DNA from: Capitulum mitella
Lineage: Eukaryota > Arthropoda > Thecostraca > Pollicipedomorpha > Pollicipedidae
Reading direction: 5' to 3'
Assembly (NCBI GenBank): GCA_030062745.1
Contig: CP099843.1
Location: 21,054,583 to 21,118,582, forward strand
Length of the DNA: 64,000 nt
Made by a program: the position numbers and the translations under genes. Below the pieces are notes generated by a model, which searched no databases, was not told the DNA's origin, and was given only the letters and a program-made list of their open reading frames with translations. Shown here one piece after another: positions 13,001 to 21,856 of the stretch (positions are counted from its first letter, which is position 1; each line of letters begins with the position of its first letter).

Positions 13001-13404
13001 AATCTGGCAACGCGGAAATGTATTAGGGCTAGGCTGGAAAGCACGAAGGAACACACCATGCTGATATTTGTAGGACAGCGAAGTCATCGTGGGGCAATGT
13101 GTTGCTTATCGTCGATTGTAACGAGGTCGTCAGTGCGGGTATTTTGCAACATCGAAGCATGTTCATTGCTGTTGGAAGAATGGATACATTTTCTTTGCTG
13201 ATGTTGAGCGTCCTCGCGTAGTATACAGCAGAGTCGGGGTGGAGGAGAGCTCAGTGCAGCATTTAGCCCATGACTCTCCTTCATTCGATGCCCTCCAGAT
13301 ACGGTTTGTGCTGCCGGCGGTCAGTTTGGAGTGCGATGGTCAGCTCTGGTTGTGAAAGAGGTCGCGGTGTGTTTCAGATGTTTTTCCGGCAAGCCCGCTC
13401 GTGA
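1068..13404 (+). CDS. XPOT: Exportin-T (tRNA nuclear export receptor), 17 coding exons
   Basis: Karyopherin-beta family receptor that binds mature tRNA with Ran-GTP in the nucleus and carries it through the pore. Exons: 1068-1358, 1849-2031, 2393-2596, 2996-3193, 3684-3923, 4351-4496, 6359-6563, 6912-7088, 7428-7528, 7976-8132, 8864-9109, 9624-9809, 10173-10268, 10758-10919, 11729-11938, 12225-12350, 13378-13404. All junctions are GT-AG and in phase, giving 984 aa without internal stops; human XPOT is 962 aa. Conserved blocks recalled from the family include LRNKAAQVFAL (exon 2, Xpo1-like domain), YVSWIDI (exon 3), GEDEAMFQEYR (exon 6), RYEKFFTVE (exon 8), HRLVVCLGEEVLPFI (exon 12), VPACFLAPL and DAQTVQAL (exon 15) and FCQAL..KVF.NY (exon 16). 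The whole protein should be HEAT-like helices. The last exon encodes only eight residues (MFFRQARS) and fits the family's C-terminal VFFQRAKP. The ATG at 1068 fits the family N-terminus. I saw no clear AATAAA in the 2.5 kb downstream. Confidence 0.95.
1304..1690 (+). repeat. Duplication of the XPOT exon 1 end and donor, then GTGAGCA-rich repeats
   Basis: The last ~55 coding bases of exon 1 with the first ~20 intron bases (about 1304-1382) recur in degenerate form at about 1404-1472. The copy ends in a second usable-looking donor (GT at 1446; real donor at 1359). Both carry the CCGCTTCCTCAGCGG core. From 1495 to 1690 the intron continues as irregular GTGAGCA/GTGTCA-type short repeats. Confidence 0.75.
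3180..3362 (+). repeat. 26-bp tandem array that contains the XPOT exon 4 donor
   Basis: The unit combines the exon 4 end (GTCTCCGATCAG) with the donor and 12 further intron bases. The first unit is the real junction (GT at 3194). Copies place GATCAG/GGTCAG followed by GTCCGT at 3219, 3245 and 3271, exactly 26 bp apart, with degenerate copies to about 3360. Since 26 is not a multiple of three, use of a later donor would shift the frame. Confidence 0.85.
3636..3661 (+). repeat. (CCTGA)n pentanucleotide run before XPOT exon 5
   Basis: A pure run of CCTGA units lies about 20 bases upstream of the exon 5 acceptor (AG at 3682-3683). The same pentamer precedes GALK2 exon 8. Confidence 0.85.
3904..4045 (+). 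repeat. Triplicated XPOT exon 5 end plus donor
   Basis: The final exon 5 bases (CCAGGGACTACGTGCAG) and the donor side (GTGCTCCCGGGGG) repeat two more times in the intron as CCAGGGGCTACGTGCCG then GTGCTCC, and CCAGGGACTACGTGGAA then GTGTTCC, with a partial spacer copy between. The real donor is GT at 3924. The unit is about 39-55 bp. Confidence 0.8.
4570..4812 (-). mobile_element. tRNA-derived SINE family A, copy 1
   Basis: Read on the minus strand it opens with a tRNA-like head (GTAGCTCACTTGGGAGCG, then GAGTTCGAGTC as the B box). It then continues into a body shared with 35827-36070 and, inverted, with 61660-61965. Shared body marks on the + strand are GTGCTAAGCA, AACAGCTGATTT, CGTGCCG and GACACGA. 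It lies in XPOT intron 6. Divergence between copies is high, so this is an old insertion. Confidence 0.6.
5015..6202 (+). mobile_element. piggyBac-like non-autonomous element, copy A
   Basis: This 1.19-kb element in XPOT intron 6 is matched along its length by an inverted copy at 55698-56916. Its ends are degenerate forms of that copy's terminal inverted repeats: GTAACCGTATTCCCGG on the left, CCGGGAATGGGATAA on the right. The interior has G-runs next to each end, a motif resembling CATAACTCCG near each end, and TGACCT/AGGTCA-rich stretches. No open frame of transposase size is present, so it would depend on an enzyme supplied elsewhere. Confidence 0.75.
7265..7400 (+). repeat. 19-bp minisatellite in XPOT intron 8
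   Basis: About six units of a GACTGTGTGACTGATGGTT type sit just upstream of exon 9. The last units are degenerate (GATGACCGATCGTTGACCG) and run to within about 20 bases of the acceptor at 7426-7427. Confidence 0.75.
8138..8372 (+). repeat. 30-bp GC-rich minisatellite beginning at the XPOT exon 10 donor
   Basis: Seven to eight near-identical 30-bp units with the core GTGCCGGCACGCCAGGCCGG start within about 10 bases of the exon 10 donor (GT at 8133). GTGCCGGCAC is itself self-complementary. The array creates open frames on both strands that are artefacts of the repeat. Confidence 0.9.
9541..9592 (+). repeat. Decoy copy of the XPOT exon 12 acceptor and exon start
   Basis: TGGCAG followed by a ~40-base match to the start of exon 12 lies 77 bases upstream of the true acceptor (exon starts at 9624). 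Read in the exon frame the copy gives GVRQYSLVYSGVD and then a stop, against GPRQYPLVQSGVI in the real exon. It is a truncated, inactivated duplicate of an acceptor plus exon edge. Confidence 0.8.
11243..11311. repeat. Long near-perfect hairpin in XPOT intron 14
   Basis: Arms 11252-11273 and 11281-11302 are perfect reverse complements (22 bp) around a 7-base loop (11274-11280). After one mismatch (11251 against 11303) the pairing continues for eight more base pairs (11243-11250 with 11304-11311), giving a 31-position stem. It borders the minisatellite at 11335-11700. Confidence 0.9.
11335..11700 (+). repeat. GC-rich minisatellite in XPOT intron 14
   Basis: About 17 units built from two short modules, GGAGTGTGCTGAGTC and GGAGTGTGCTGGTCCTGCCG. 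Their alternation gives higher-order periods. The array ends about 30 bases before the exon 15 acceptor (11727-11728). Long open frames across it on both strands are repeat artefacts. Confidence 0.9.
12351..13377 (+). other. XPOT intron 16
   Basis: A 1.03-kb last intron with AT-balanced, largely unique sequence and no open frame of note. It ends in GTGTTTCAG just before the 27-base terminal coding exon. I see no repeat or mobile element in it. Confidence 0.7.
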
Positions 13405-16400
13405 CCTGCGAGAGCCAGCCGCCCAGGTCTAGTCAGCGCCGGTGATTGTCACGTTCGCAGTCCAGTCCGTAAATCGGAAACCCTCAGAGGATGATCCTCG
13501 TGATATTGCCGTGTGCATTGTGGAACCAGAACGTTGGACACACGTCTTACGTGGTGCGATCTTGTGTTGTTTTACGGCGTGAGAACGAGGTGATTTGTAC
13601 GCCAGTTGGAGCTTTTGGACGGAGGATTCACCCAGTAGTGTGGTCTTGCGGTGCCTTGGGCGACGTGTCTGTGATAACAATGGGACCCTCCCAGCCACTA
13701 GACAGTGCGGTTATTGTCAGTCGTCGTCGCCACTCTCGCTTGGTCTTTGTACGTGAACCCTCCAAAATAGGATCCATCAACAAAGTTCTTGGATCACTGC
13801 TCCAAAGTAGCGTTGTTTTTCAAGGAAAGGCTCAAAAGAGGTGACGGAAATTTGGTTTATGGCAAAAACCTATCGTCATCATACAGCTGTGGTTTGTGCC
13901 TGCCACGGCAACCACCTTTTGAAGACAAAAAACTACTTAAATTGACATCGGTACGTGGCGAATTGAAAACATCCATGTCTGTTCTCTGTAGGCGAAATTA
14001 TTATGTCTGTTCATAGGGTTCTGTATACTAGAGAAGTCTGTGGTCTCTTCGAACATCGGGGAAGCCTTTCGTAGGATGTTTTATTCACGACCGATCCCAT
14101 GAATCTCCCGGTTCCATTGCTTTTTAAGCGTCATATCACACTCCCAAGTATCCTAAGCTTTTTGGGTATGATATCCGTTAATATCTGTCATTTACTTAGG
14201 AAGAAATATATATAATAGAACCATTTGAATTTGACATCCTAGTAATGACTAGCAAAGCTGTATTGATTTAATTCCAAAGTGCCGTCACTTCCTGTTGCTT
14301 GCCAATTAAGGGAATGTGCTGTTCTCAATGTTTTCAGGTCCTTGCGGAATTTTCAGCACCCGAGTTCGTATCGGGCCCGTTTCATTAGGCACAATATTTC
14401 GGCCATGCTGTAGATCACGGATAAGCAGTCATCCAAAGATTGGCTGGCTTCCTGTGACTGTTGCCTGTATCCTTGGGCGTTTCGGCATTTACCACAAAAT
14501 AGTGGGATCTGAAATGATCAGTTAACTGCATTCTCTCCTGGTATGTTAAGTGAAATAAGGAGTCAAAAGCCGGTCAAAAGTTTATTTAGGATATTTTTGT
14601 ATCATCCAAGCGTTTTGTTCAGCGCTTGTGATCAGATAAGTGTAGATAACATAACAGTTGAATAGGCGACGTTTTTGATGGGAACCACACATGCTGTGCA
14701 ATAGAAACGTATGCGTCCCAGGTAGCCGCAATTCGCCTCCTAGATCATTTGTGCATTTGAACGGGTGCCCTTTTAGGGCATTTCCCTAGCGAGGTATTAT
14801 CACGAAAGGTGGAATCGCGTAATTTCTGCCCGCTCATTATCCTCACCACTTGTCACAGAGTCCTTGTTACTTCAAGAGGATGGCTTTGTTCACCAACTCG
14901 CGTCGCAAATTGTAAGAGGCTCGCTTCACCGTAGGGAGGGTGATACGTATAATGGCGTTTGGCGTAGTGGTGATACGCGGCTGAGCGTCTGCCAGGTGGC
15001 CTTATTTGTGAAATGTTCGTTTACGTGTATATGTCTTCATTTCTTGTATGGAGGTCTGCGAGGGTTGGTGCGCCGTTTTGTGTGTATGGCGGAGACGAAG
15101 TGCCGCCGCAGTAATAATTTCTCCGTGTGTAGAATGCTTGAATTTTCTACGCGTTGGTTGGGTTTGCGGTATTGCTGAGGACTACGTATCGGTTATAGCA
15201 TTGTGCTCACTTATTTATGGAATGGGGCGGAGAAGGTGGTTTTTACTTGCCGGCACCAGCACGCTTTATTTTCGAACTCATTAGTTCGGCGTCAACGTTT
15301 TGCCAATGCGGCTGGAACGTACTGTCTGCGAGTTTGGTAATTTATTTCTTGGCAAATCAGTACCTTGTTTCTTTCAGGAATTTGATATTAGCTGCAGTCG
15401 GCTCAATTTCAAGGCGCTTGGCGTCACCCGTGCGTTTCCGCGGTCTGACACTTGTTTTCAGCTCGCCGGCTTGTTGGTACTGTGCTTATTGACAGTGCGA
15501 CATACGCAGTGTAAAATACAGTTGTTACATTGAGCTCCAGACATTAGAATTGGAATCCGCCCCGTGACAATGACATCAGATGCCGAAACGCTTGCCACCG
15601 CGGGCCAGTGCGACTCATTGAATCGGACGTCGTCGACGCAGTATGAGGTCAGTGAGACAAGTGTAATCACGGCACTCCGTGCTCAGAAGATTAATGTAAA
15701 AATGAAAGCAGCCGTGAAGTTATTGTGTTCAGGCCATTGTTTACTCTTGCTTTGGCACGGATTGTTGGACACATGTCGGATGAGGCTAGTTCTTTTGCGT
15801 GCAAGGCTCGTCTGAGCTGGTGGAAAATCCAGTAGCGTTTGTCAAGACTGGAACACGTCACGTTGGCGCGCTATCAGAGCACGTTAAAAGGAGAGATGCA
15901 GAACGTACCAGGCGAGGAAGACAAAATGAAGGGTGCATTTATGCTGACTGAGTTGGATTCAGTGAGGGCGTGCGACATGTCAGCAAACGAAACGTATCAT
16001 CGGTAACGCACTAAAATTGGCCACAAATCTTGCCCTCATTCAGGATCTTCCTGCAAGATACTGGCAACACATGCGCGGGGAACTCATACTGCCTATAAGG
16101 TTAAAGGTGGTGTAGTGCCTCTATCAGTGATTCGTCAGATCTATGACTGGGGAGACCGGGGACGACGCCCTTTGATATAAATTGTCCCATTATCGAGGTG
16201 ACCTTCCGACGCCTGGCTGCTGGCATTACATTGGCTGGTCCTGTGGGGGCCGCCGACACTCTGCTCCCCTCTCGCCGGTGAATTGTTTCCTGGTGATTTC
16301 GGCTGTGAGGCAGGCAACACGGCCTGGCCGAAAGACCGGCATCAGGCTGGGGCTCCTGAGGGCTGCCCGGATGGGCCCGTTGGGCAGGGGCGCGGTGCGC

Positions 16401-16450
16401 GGCTGGCGCCGCTCCGGCGGGCTGCGCGGCCCCCGGCGCGGCCCGTTCAG
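13405..16450. other. Intergenic sequence downstream of XPOT
   Basis: Includes the XPOT 3' UTR, whose end I cannot place because no AATAAA is evident. The only open frames are short and lack codon bias or recognisable homology. A GC-rich patch at 16310-16450 runs into the assembly gap and could be the edge of a CpG-rich exon or promoter, but the frames on the two strands are equally good, so no gene is called. Confidence 0.55.
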
Positions 16451-16950
16451 NNNNNNNNNNNNNNNNNNNNNNNNNNNNNNNNNNNNNNNNNNNNNNNNNN
16501 NNNNNNNNNNNNNNNNNNNNNNNNNNNNNNNNNNNNNNNNNNNNNNNNNNNNNNNNNNNNNNNNNNNNNNNNNNNNNNNNNNNNNNNNNNNNNNNNNNNN
16601 NNNNNNNNNNNNNNNNNNNNNNNNNNNNNNNNNNNNNNNNNNNNNNNNNNNNNNNNNNNNNNNNNNNNNNNNNNNNNNNNNNNNNNNNNNNNNNNNNNNN
16701 NNNNNNNNNNNNNNNNNNNNNNNNNNNNNNNNNNNNNNNNNNNNNNNNNNNNNNNNNNNNNNNNNNNNNNNNNNNNNNNNNNNNNNNNNNNNNNNNNNNN
16801 NNNNNNNNNNNNNNNNNNNNNNNNNNNNNNNNNNNNNNNNNNNNNNNNNNNNNNNNNNNNNNNNNNNNNNNNNNNNNNNNNNNNNNNNNNNNNNNNNNNN
16901 NNNNNNNNNNNNNNNNNNNNNNNNNNNNNNNNNNNNNNNNNNNNNNNNNN
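16451..16950. other. Assembly gap (500 N)
   Basis: Exactly 500 undetermined bases, the usual placeholder for a scaffold gap of unknown size. It falls between a GC-rich patch on the left and AT-rich transposon-like sequence on the right, so the missing sequence may hold the other end of the element at 17050-17388. Confidence 0.99.
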
Positions 16951-17039
16951 AATGACGGCAACTAGATGTCTGCTTGACTCCACACTAAAAATGTTATGAA
17001 ACATTCCGTCAATTTCCGAAAAACGACGATACTCGTATG

Positions 17040-17388
17040 TCTTCAAAATGGGCTTGACCTTAGATCAATGACCCGGAAAATTCCGAAAAATCTGAGATAG
17101 CAGATTTGTTGCATCTGTCACGATCACTGGTCCCTGAAAGTATTATTCAGACATCTTGTTTTGCGAAAAAAGTTACAGGGCGCTAAACTTTTTTGACATA
17201 GGTCTATTTGACCTGACCTAGGTCAGACACCTGACCTGACCTTAAGTCAAAATTTTGACACGAGATGTAAAATTGATGAAGCAAAAGGTACACGAAGTTT
17301 CGTGATTCTGTGTTTGTTCGTTCTCTCGCAATCCCAGAAAAACCTCAGGGGGGCAGTTAACTGCCCCCCCCAGTCGGGGACGGGTTAA
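17040..17388 (-). mobile_element. Right part of a second piggyBac-like element
   Basis: The segment ends with a C-run, CAGTCGGGGACGGGTTAA, giving a TTAA (17385-17388) preceded by GGG. Inside the end are the same features as in the elements at 5015 and 55698: a G-run/C-run pair, CGAAGTTTCGTGA, AAATTTTGACAC and clustered TGACCT motifs. Sequence identity to those copies is moderate, so I treat it as a sister family. Its other end is not visible and may lie in the gap. Confidence 0.45.
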
Positions 17389-17699
17389 ATGTTTGGAAGA
17401 ATTCCGGTTTACCCCACCATTTGGCCCTGGCTCAGGATTTCTCAAAATTACTCGGGGAGGTCAAGCAAAAATTTTAGGCCAACTTTTTTAGCCAACCTCA
17501 GGTTGATGTCGAAGTATCTGAAATGTGAAGCGTTTATACCCTTCCGTTCCAACCGCAGGATTCCCAGCCATTATCTGGTCCCCAAGAAATTTAGCTTCAC
17601 CCAAACTCACCGGTTGGATCTGCCTATGAAGTTATTATTCCTTAAGAATAGGTTGTTCTTCAAATTCTTCTAAATTCACTGCTGGGCACTAACAGCACC

Positions 17700-18690
17700 T
17701 CACAGCCATGGTACGGTCGTTACAGTTCTTTGCATCAACCTTACATCCAACCCGTCCACATCGCGAAACAACACGTCCTGTCCCGCCGATCTGCGCCCAT
17801 CCCTGCGCAGTGCTGCCCAGTCCTGCTTGATCTCTCCTGGCGTAGCTGGTCCTGCTCGGTCCTGCCGGCTTTCCCTGGAGTGTCCGGTCCTACTTAGCCC
17901 AGTCCGGTTCTGGGTCCCCTATCTGGGTTCCTCCGGGGCCTAACGGATCCGGTCTGTCCTATCCGGTTCTGGCAGTCTCAATTCAGTGTGGCTCAGGGCT
18001 CGGTGTGACTCATTCGGTCTTGTGCAGCCCGGCCCAATCATCTACTCTCTCGCCTTCGCTATGCTCGATCCGTGTCCTCAGCATGCCACAGTTTGCCCGG
18101 CAAAAAAGGGCCACTTAAACTTCTTTACTTAATCCACAGCTCCGAAATGACCAGAACGGTTCAAAAGACCCAGACTCTGTCCACCGATTAGCCTGCCCAG
18201 TATTCCATTTAGTCCCTGGTCCATTCTCGGTCCCTGATTAGTGCTGTCCTGCTCCGCTCGGCCCTGATCAGTGTTACCCGCCCCTCCCCAGTCCTGCCTA
18301 CTGTTGTCCAGTCCTGGTTGGTCACACTGAGTGCTGCCCATTGCTGCCTAGTGCTCCCAGCCTTGCCCAGCCCCTTCCAGCGCCGCCTAACCCCGCCCGG
18401 TCTGTCCAGCGCTGCCCGGCCTGCCCGGTCCTGCCCGGTCGGCGGCGCCGGGCCGGCCCGTGCCGACGGCGTCGCAGTCCGGCGACAGGTTCCCAGCGGC
18501 CGCCGCGCGGGAGGGCCGGCCCGCTCGCCCAGTGTGCGGGCGGCCGGCCGGGTCATTGGCCCGCGGACGCGGGCCCGGCGCAGGCGGCCGCGGCCGCGGC
18601 ACGCCGCACTGCCGCGCCGCGGCGACCGGCCGCGCGCACCGGCGGCGGGAGGAGGCGCCGAGGCGGCGCGCGCGATTTCTGGATGCTGCT
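17700..18690. repeat. GC-rich low-complexity tract of CTGCCCRGTC-like units
   Basis: Irregular repetition of CTGCCCAGTC/CTGCCCGGTC and GGTCCTG motifs grades into a very CpG-rich core (18430-18690) with runs of CGCGCC-type sequence. Open frames exist on both strands, but none has conserved content. It could be an unmethylated CpG island or promoter belonging to a transcript hidden by the nearby gap. Confidence 0.5.
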
Positions 18691-18889
18691 CTGGCAAAAA
18701 AGAGCGCGGCTGTGACGCGTGTTCAGTTTTAGAGGGGCCGTGTACGATTTACGGTTGTCTCTTGTTAGCTCTGAACGGCGTATGACGGTCACATTGAGGT
18801 ATGAACGTTGCGTCTTGCACTAAGGTTTCGCTGGCGGTCCTGGAACCAGAAACGACATTTTCCAGATATCAAATTTGCATTTCTGCCTT

Positions 18890-19590
18890 TTAAAAGGAGC
18901 CGGAGCAGACCTGCCGGGTCCATTCCGCAAGACTCCTTAGAGATTCCGAGTTCCCGGCCCCTGTGTCACTTTTAAGTGCAATCGTTACGAGACCCTCTCT
19001 CAGTCCTAAGCCGGGACCCCCTAGCAGAGTTCGAACCCCGGTTTAGTGCAGGTCACAGCGGTTCATCCATTGTGTGAGCCCCCCTGAAAACTGTGAGGTC
19101 CTGTCGGTGGACCACCTTTGAATGTAATTGGTATGTGCCCTCTGTCGAATTTAAGCGGGACCCCCTAACAGGTTTCGAGCCCCGGCCTATCGCGGCCATC
19201 GCCATCGTCCATTAATTCTGTGAGACCGCCTGAAAATTGTGAGCTAAACCACCTTTGAATATAATCGACACATGGCCCTATATTAGATGGAAGCCGGACA
19301 CTCTAACAGGGAGCGGACTTTGTGTCATGGTGGGCCGGCCGGGTCTTTTCCGCGAGGCCCCTTAAAAGTTGTAAGTTCGCGGTCTCTGGTCACTTTTGGG
19401 TTTACCTGTTCGAGGCCCCGTACTGGAAGAAAGCTGAGGCCCCTAACCAAGTAAGACCTAAAGGAACACGCACGCCATGCGTCTGTCTTCTGCTGCATAG
19501 CTCCGTTTTCCTTGTGTTTTGTTTTGTTTTTAACGTGTTCTTCTCTCTTATCACCATTGCTTAATTCCTTGTGAGGCCCCGAAGCTCATA
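18890..19590. repeat. Degenerate ~140-bp tandem repeat with B-box-like motif
   Basis: Three to four copies spaced about 136-144 bp. Landmarks repeat in order: a CCGGGACCCCCTAGCAG/CGGGACCCCCTAACAG block (about 19012, 19156, 19292), GTTCGAACCCCGG-like sequence, TCCATT, TGTGAG, CCTGAAAACTGTGAG and CCACCTTTGAATNTAAT. The GTTCGAACCCCGG box resembles a tRNA B box, so the monomer may derive from a SINE. Confidence 0.6.
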
Positions 19591-19599
19591 AATGGGGTG

Positions 19600-20100
19600 G
19601 GGGGAGAAACACAGTTTTGTCCCGGACCCATTGCAATCGGGGAGCAGCTGTTCCACCTGCTCCCCCCTCTTCCACCGCCCTTTTTTACCAATGACCCGCG
19701 TTAGTTTCTAAATACGCCTCGGGGAAACGATTCCCCTAAGGGCGTCTTTTTCGTGATGAACTACATGTACGAATTAATTGCAATGTTAAATGCAGAGATG
19801 CTCATAATAGCTAATAAGCCAGCAGCCTGAAACTTCTGGCCATCGCTATGATCAGATAAGCATTGTGTGCATCGAATACGGTTGTTTGTTATGCAAATAA
19901 CTGCAAAATGGCTAATAGCAATACCTCATTACGCAAACTGCAGCAGGCCGTAACAAACATGTATTTTCCTGGGGAGGGGGGGCGATGTCAAATTTCGTCA
20001 TATGCCACTGACTTATGGCGAAATTTTAGAAGAAAAACCCTGCAATGTTATGCAATTTACCTCGTACTTAATGCCCAGGAAAACATAATGTTTGCTTTTG
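19600..20100. other. Unique intergenic sequence
   Basis: I see no gene or recognisable repeat here. A short imperfect inverted repeat around a CCCCTAAGGG-type core lies near 19715-19750. Confidence 0.5.

Positions 20101-20150
<50 letters not shown>
20101..20150. repeat. (TA)n microsatellite
   Basis: About 25 uninterrupted TA units. Similar runs occur at 54991-55022 and in 61255-61390. Confidence 0.98.
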
Positions 20151-20153
<3 letters not shown>

Positions 20154-20699
20154 CACTAATATGCATTCCTGCGAAATCGCCATATGTCTTATGTACATCG
20201 CTTGGCTCGGGGGCATGGTCTCCATGCCCTCCCCCTTGGCTATGTCCCTGGGTCATGAATTGGATTGAATTTGTGATGTCATCATCAGACGCTTCAGTTC
20301 AAGGATTCAGTCTTCAGGGGCGTATCTTGCGCCGTCAGGGAACTTGGCGAACACAAGGCAAAGATTGCGCACAAAAGGAAAGTGGGCGGGCTATACAAAT
20401 TTCCAGATTTTGCCGTCCTTCCCCTGAGCTCGGTGGAAAGAGGCTGCTTGCAGCCTAAAGTTGTAAGGCTGTGGGCTCGAATTTCGATGCCACTAGCTTT
20501 TGATCAGTGGCCGTATGGTGGGTATTGGGCACGGGACAGTTGAGACCAACATAATGTGGCACTCTAACTCAAACCTTAATTGAAACGCCTCGGATAGCTT
20601 TTTCCCGACATGAACTATGGCCTTCGCCCTTGAGACGTGGCACTTGTGCCCAGCATCGGACCTTCTGCTGCCGCGAATCGGAAATAGTTTGGTCGTTTG

Positions 20700-21640
20700 T
20701 TTATTGTTACCAGTTTGTGACTGAAACTGATTCCATATGCCTGTACATAACCTTGAGAGACAAGTATCTTTCAAGGATGTTTTACCTGCCAGACATTGCA
20801 GTTATTGCCAATATTCAGTGCACCATGACCAAAACTGTGTCAAATTGTTATGGGCTTTGGATGGTTTGATTTTAAAGTTCATGTAGCTTTATTGTCATAG
20901 CTTAACCCTATTCCTGTAAGGCTTGTTTAGACCAGAGTCTCATGACAGATTCTACTTCCCTAAAATCTGAGAATTACTTGACTCAGTTAGAAATGATTCC
21001 ATTGCTTGGTTCATTTGGAAACAATAACTTGGAGTTGGTTTTTCAGTATTGGTGAATTTGCTGAATCTACTGTCAGCTAGTTTTTCAGTCTGACTGCAGA
21101 TGATTGTCAGTTTAAGGGAGTTTTTATGACACTGAATTTAAATGAAATGAAAAAAAAGTAAAATTTGGACCTTCAAATTTCACAATTTGTATTTATCAAA
21201 CTTTCACAGTTTTAGTTCTAAAAATGGAAATGGGATGTCTGGAGCAAAAATATATATTTTTGACCCTCATCAGCCCCACAAAATATGGATATAGATGTTC
21301 AAAATATCTTGTTTTACTTGGTAAAATGATGGACAGAATACCCATTTGGACTGTCCTAGATCTGTCTCCATCCAGATATAAACAATTATGTATATACTAG
21401 ACACACTTCAAATATGTTGGTGTGACATAATATCATCTGGCACTATTGTTTGTCAAATATGCTGGCAAGGTAGTGAAAATCTAGATGCAAAGCACTTTTG
21501 TACTTTGCATCTAGACTTTCAGAAAATCTAGGAGCTAAAATGTACCTGCCTAGAATCTTCTCTGGTGGTGTTCTGGTGAAAAATATCCCTGAAAACAATC
21601 ATCATGTGCTAAAATAATGGGTAATAAAAGTCACCAAGTG
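20700..21640. other. CpG-free, AT-rich block upstream of CATSPERB
   Basis: No CG dinucleotide is present for about 940 bases, and only a few occur until about 23880. The block resembles 1-1030 in composition and differs sharply from the CpG-rich remainder of the window. It contains no credible exon. It immediately precedes the proposed first coding exon of CATSPERB. Confidence 0.7.
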
Positions 21641-21856
21641 TCGCATTTCTATCTGAGATACTTTAGAATGGGCCAGCTAAAAACCTCAAAGAGAAAGGAA
21701 GTAAAACCTGCCTCTTCACAGGAATAGGATTAAAAAAGCAACCAAAGTTATGGCCTGTTTTGATTTCCCTAAATTCTAACAGTGATATATTTTACCTTTC
21801 CAGGCTTAGTTCGGGCTGATGACAGTCTTTGGAAGCTGCCTAGATAGAGGAAGAAT

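Noticed and set aside
16182-16999. Open frames spanning the N block
   Set aside because: They are artefacts of undetermined bases being read as open.
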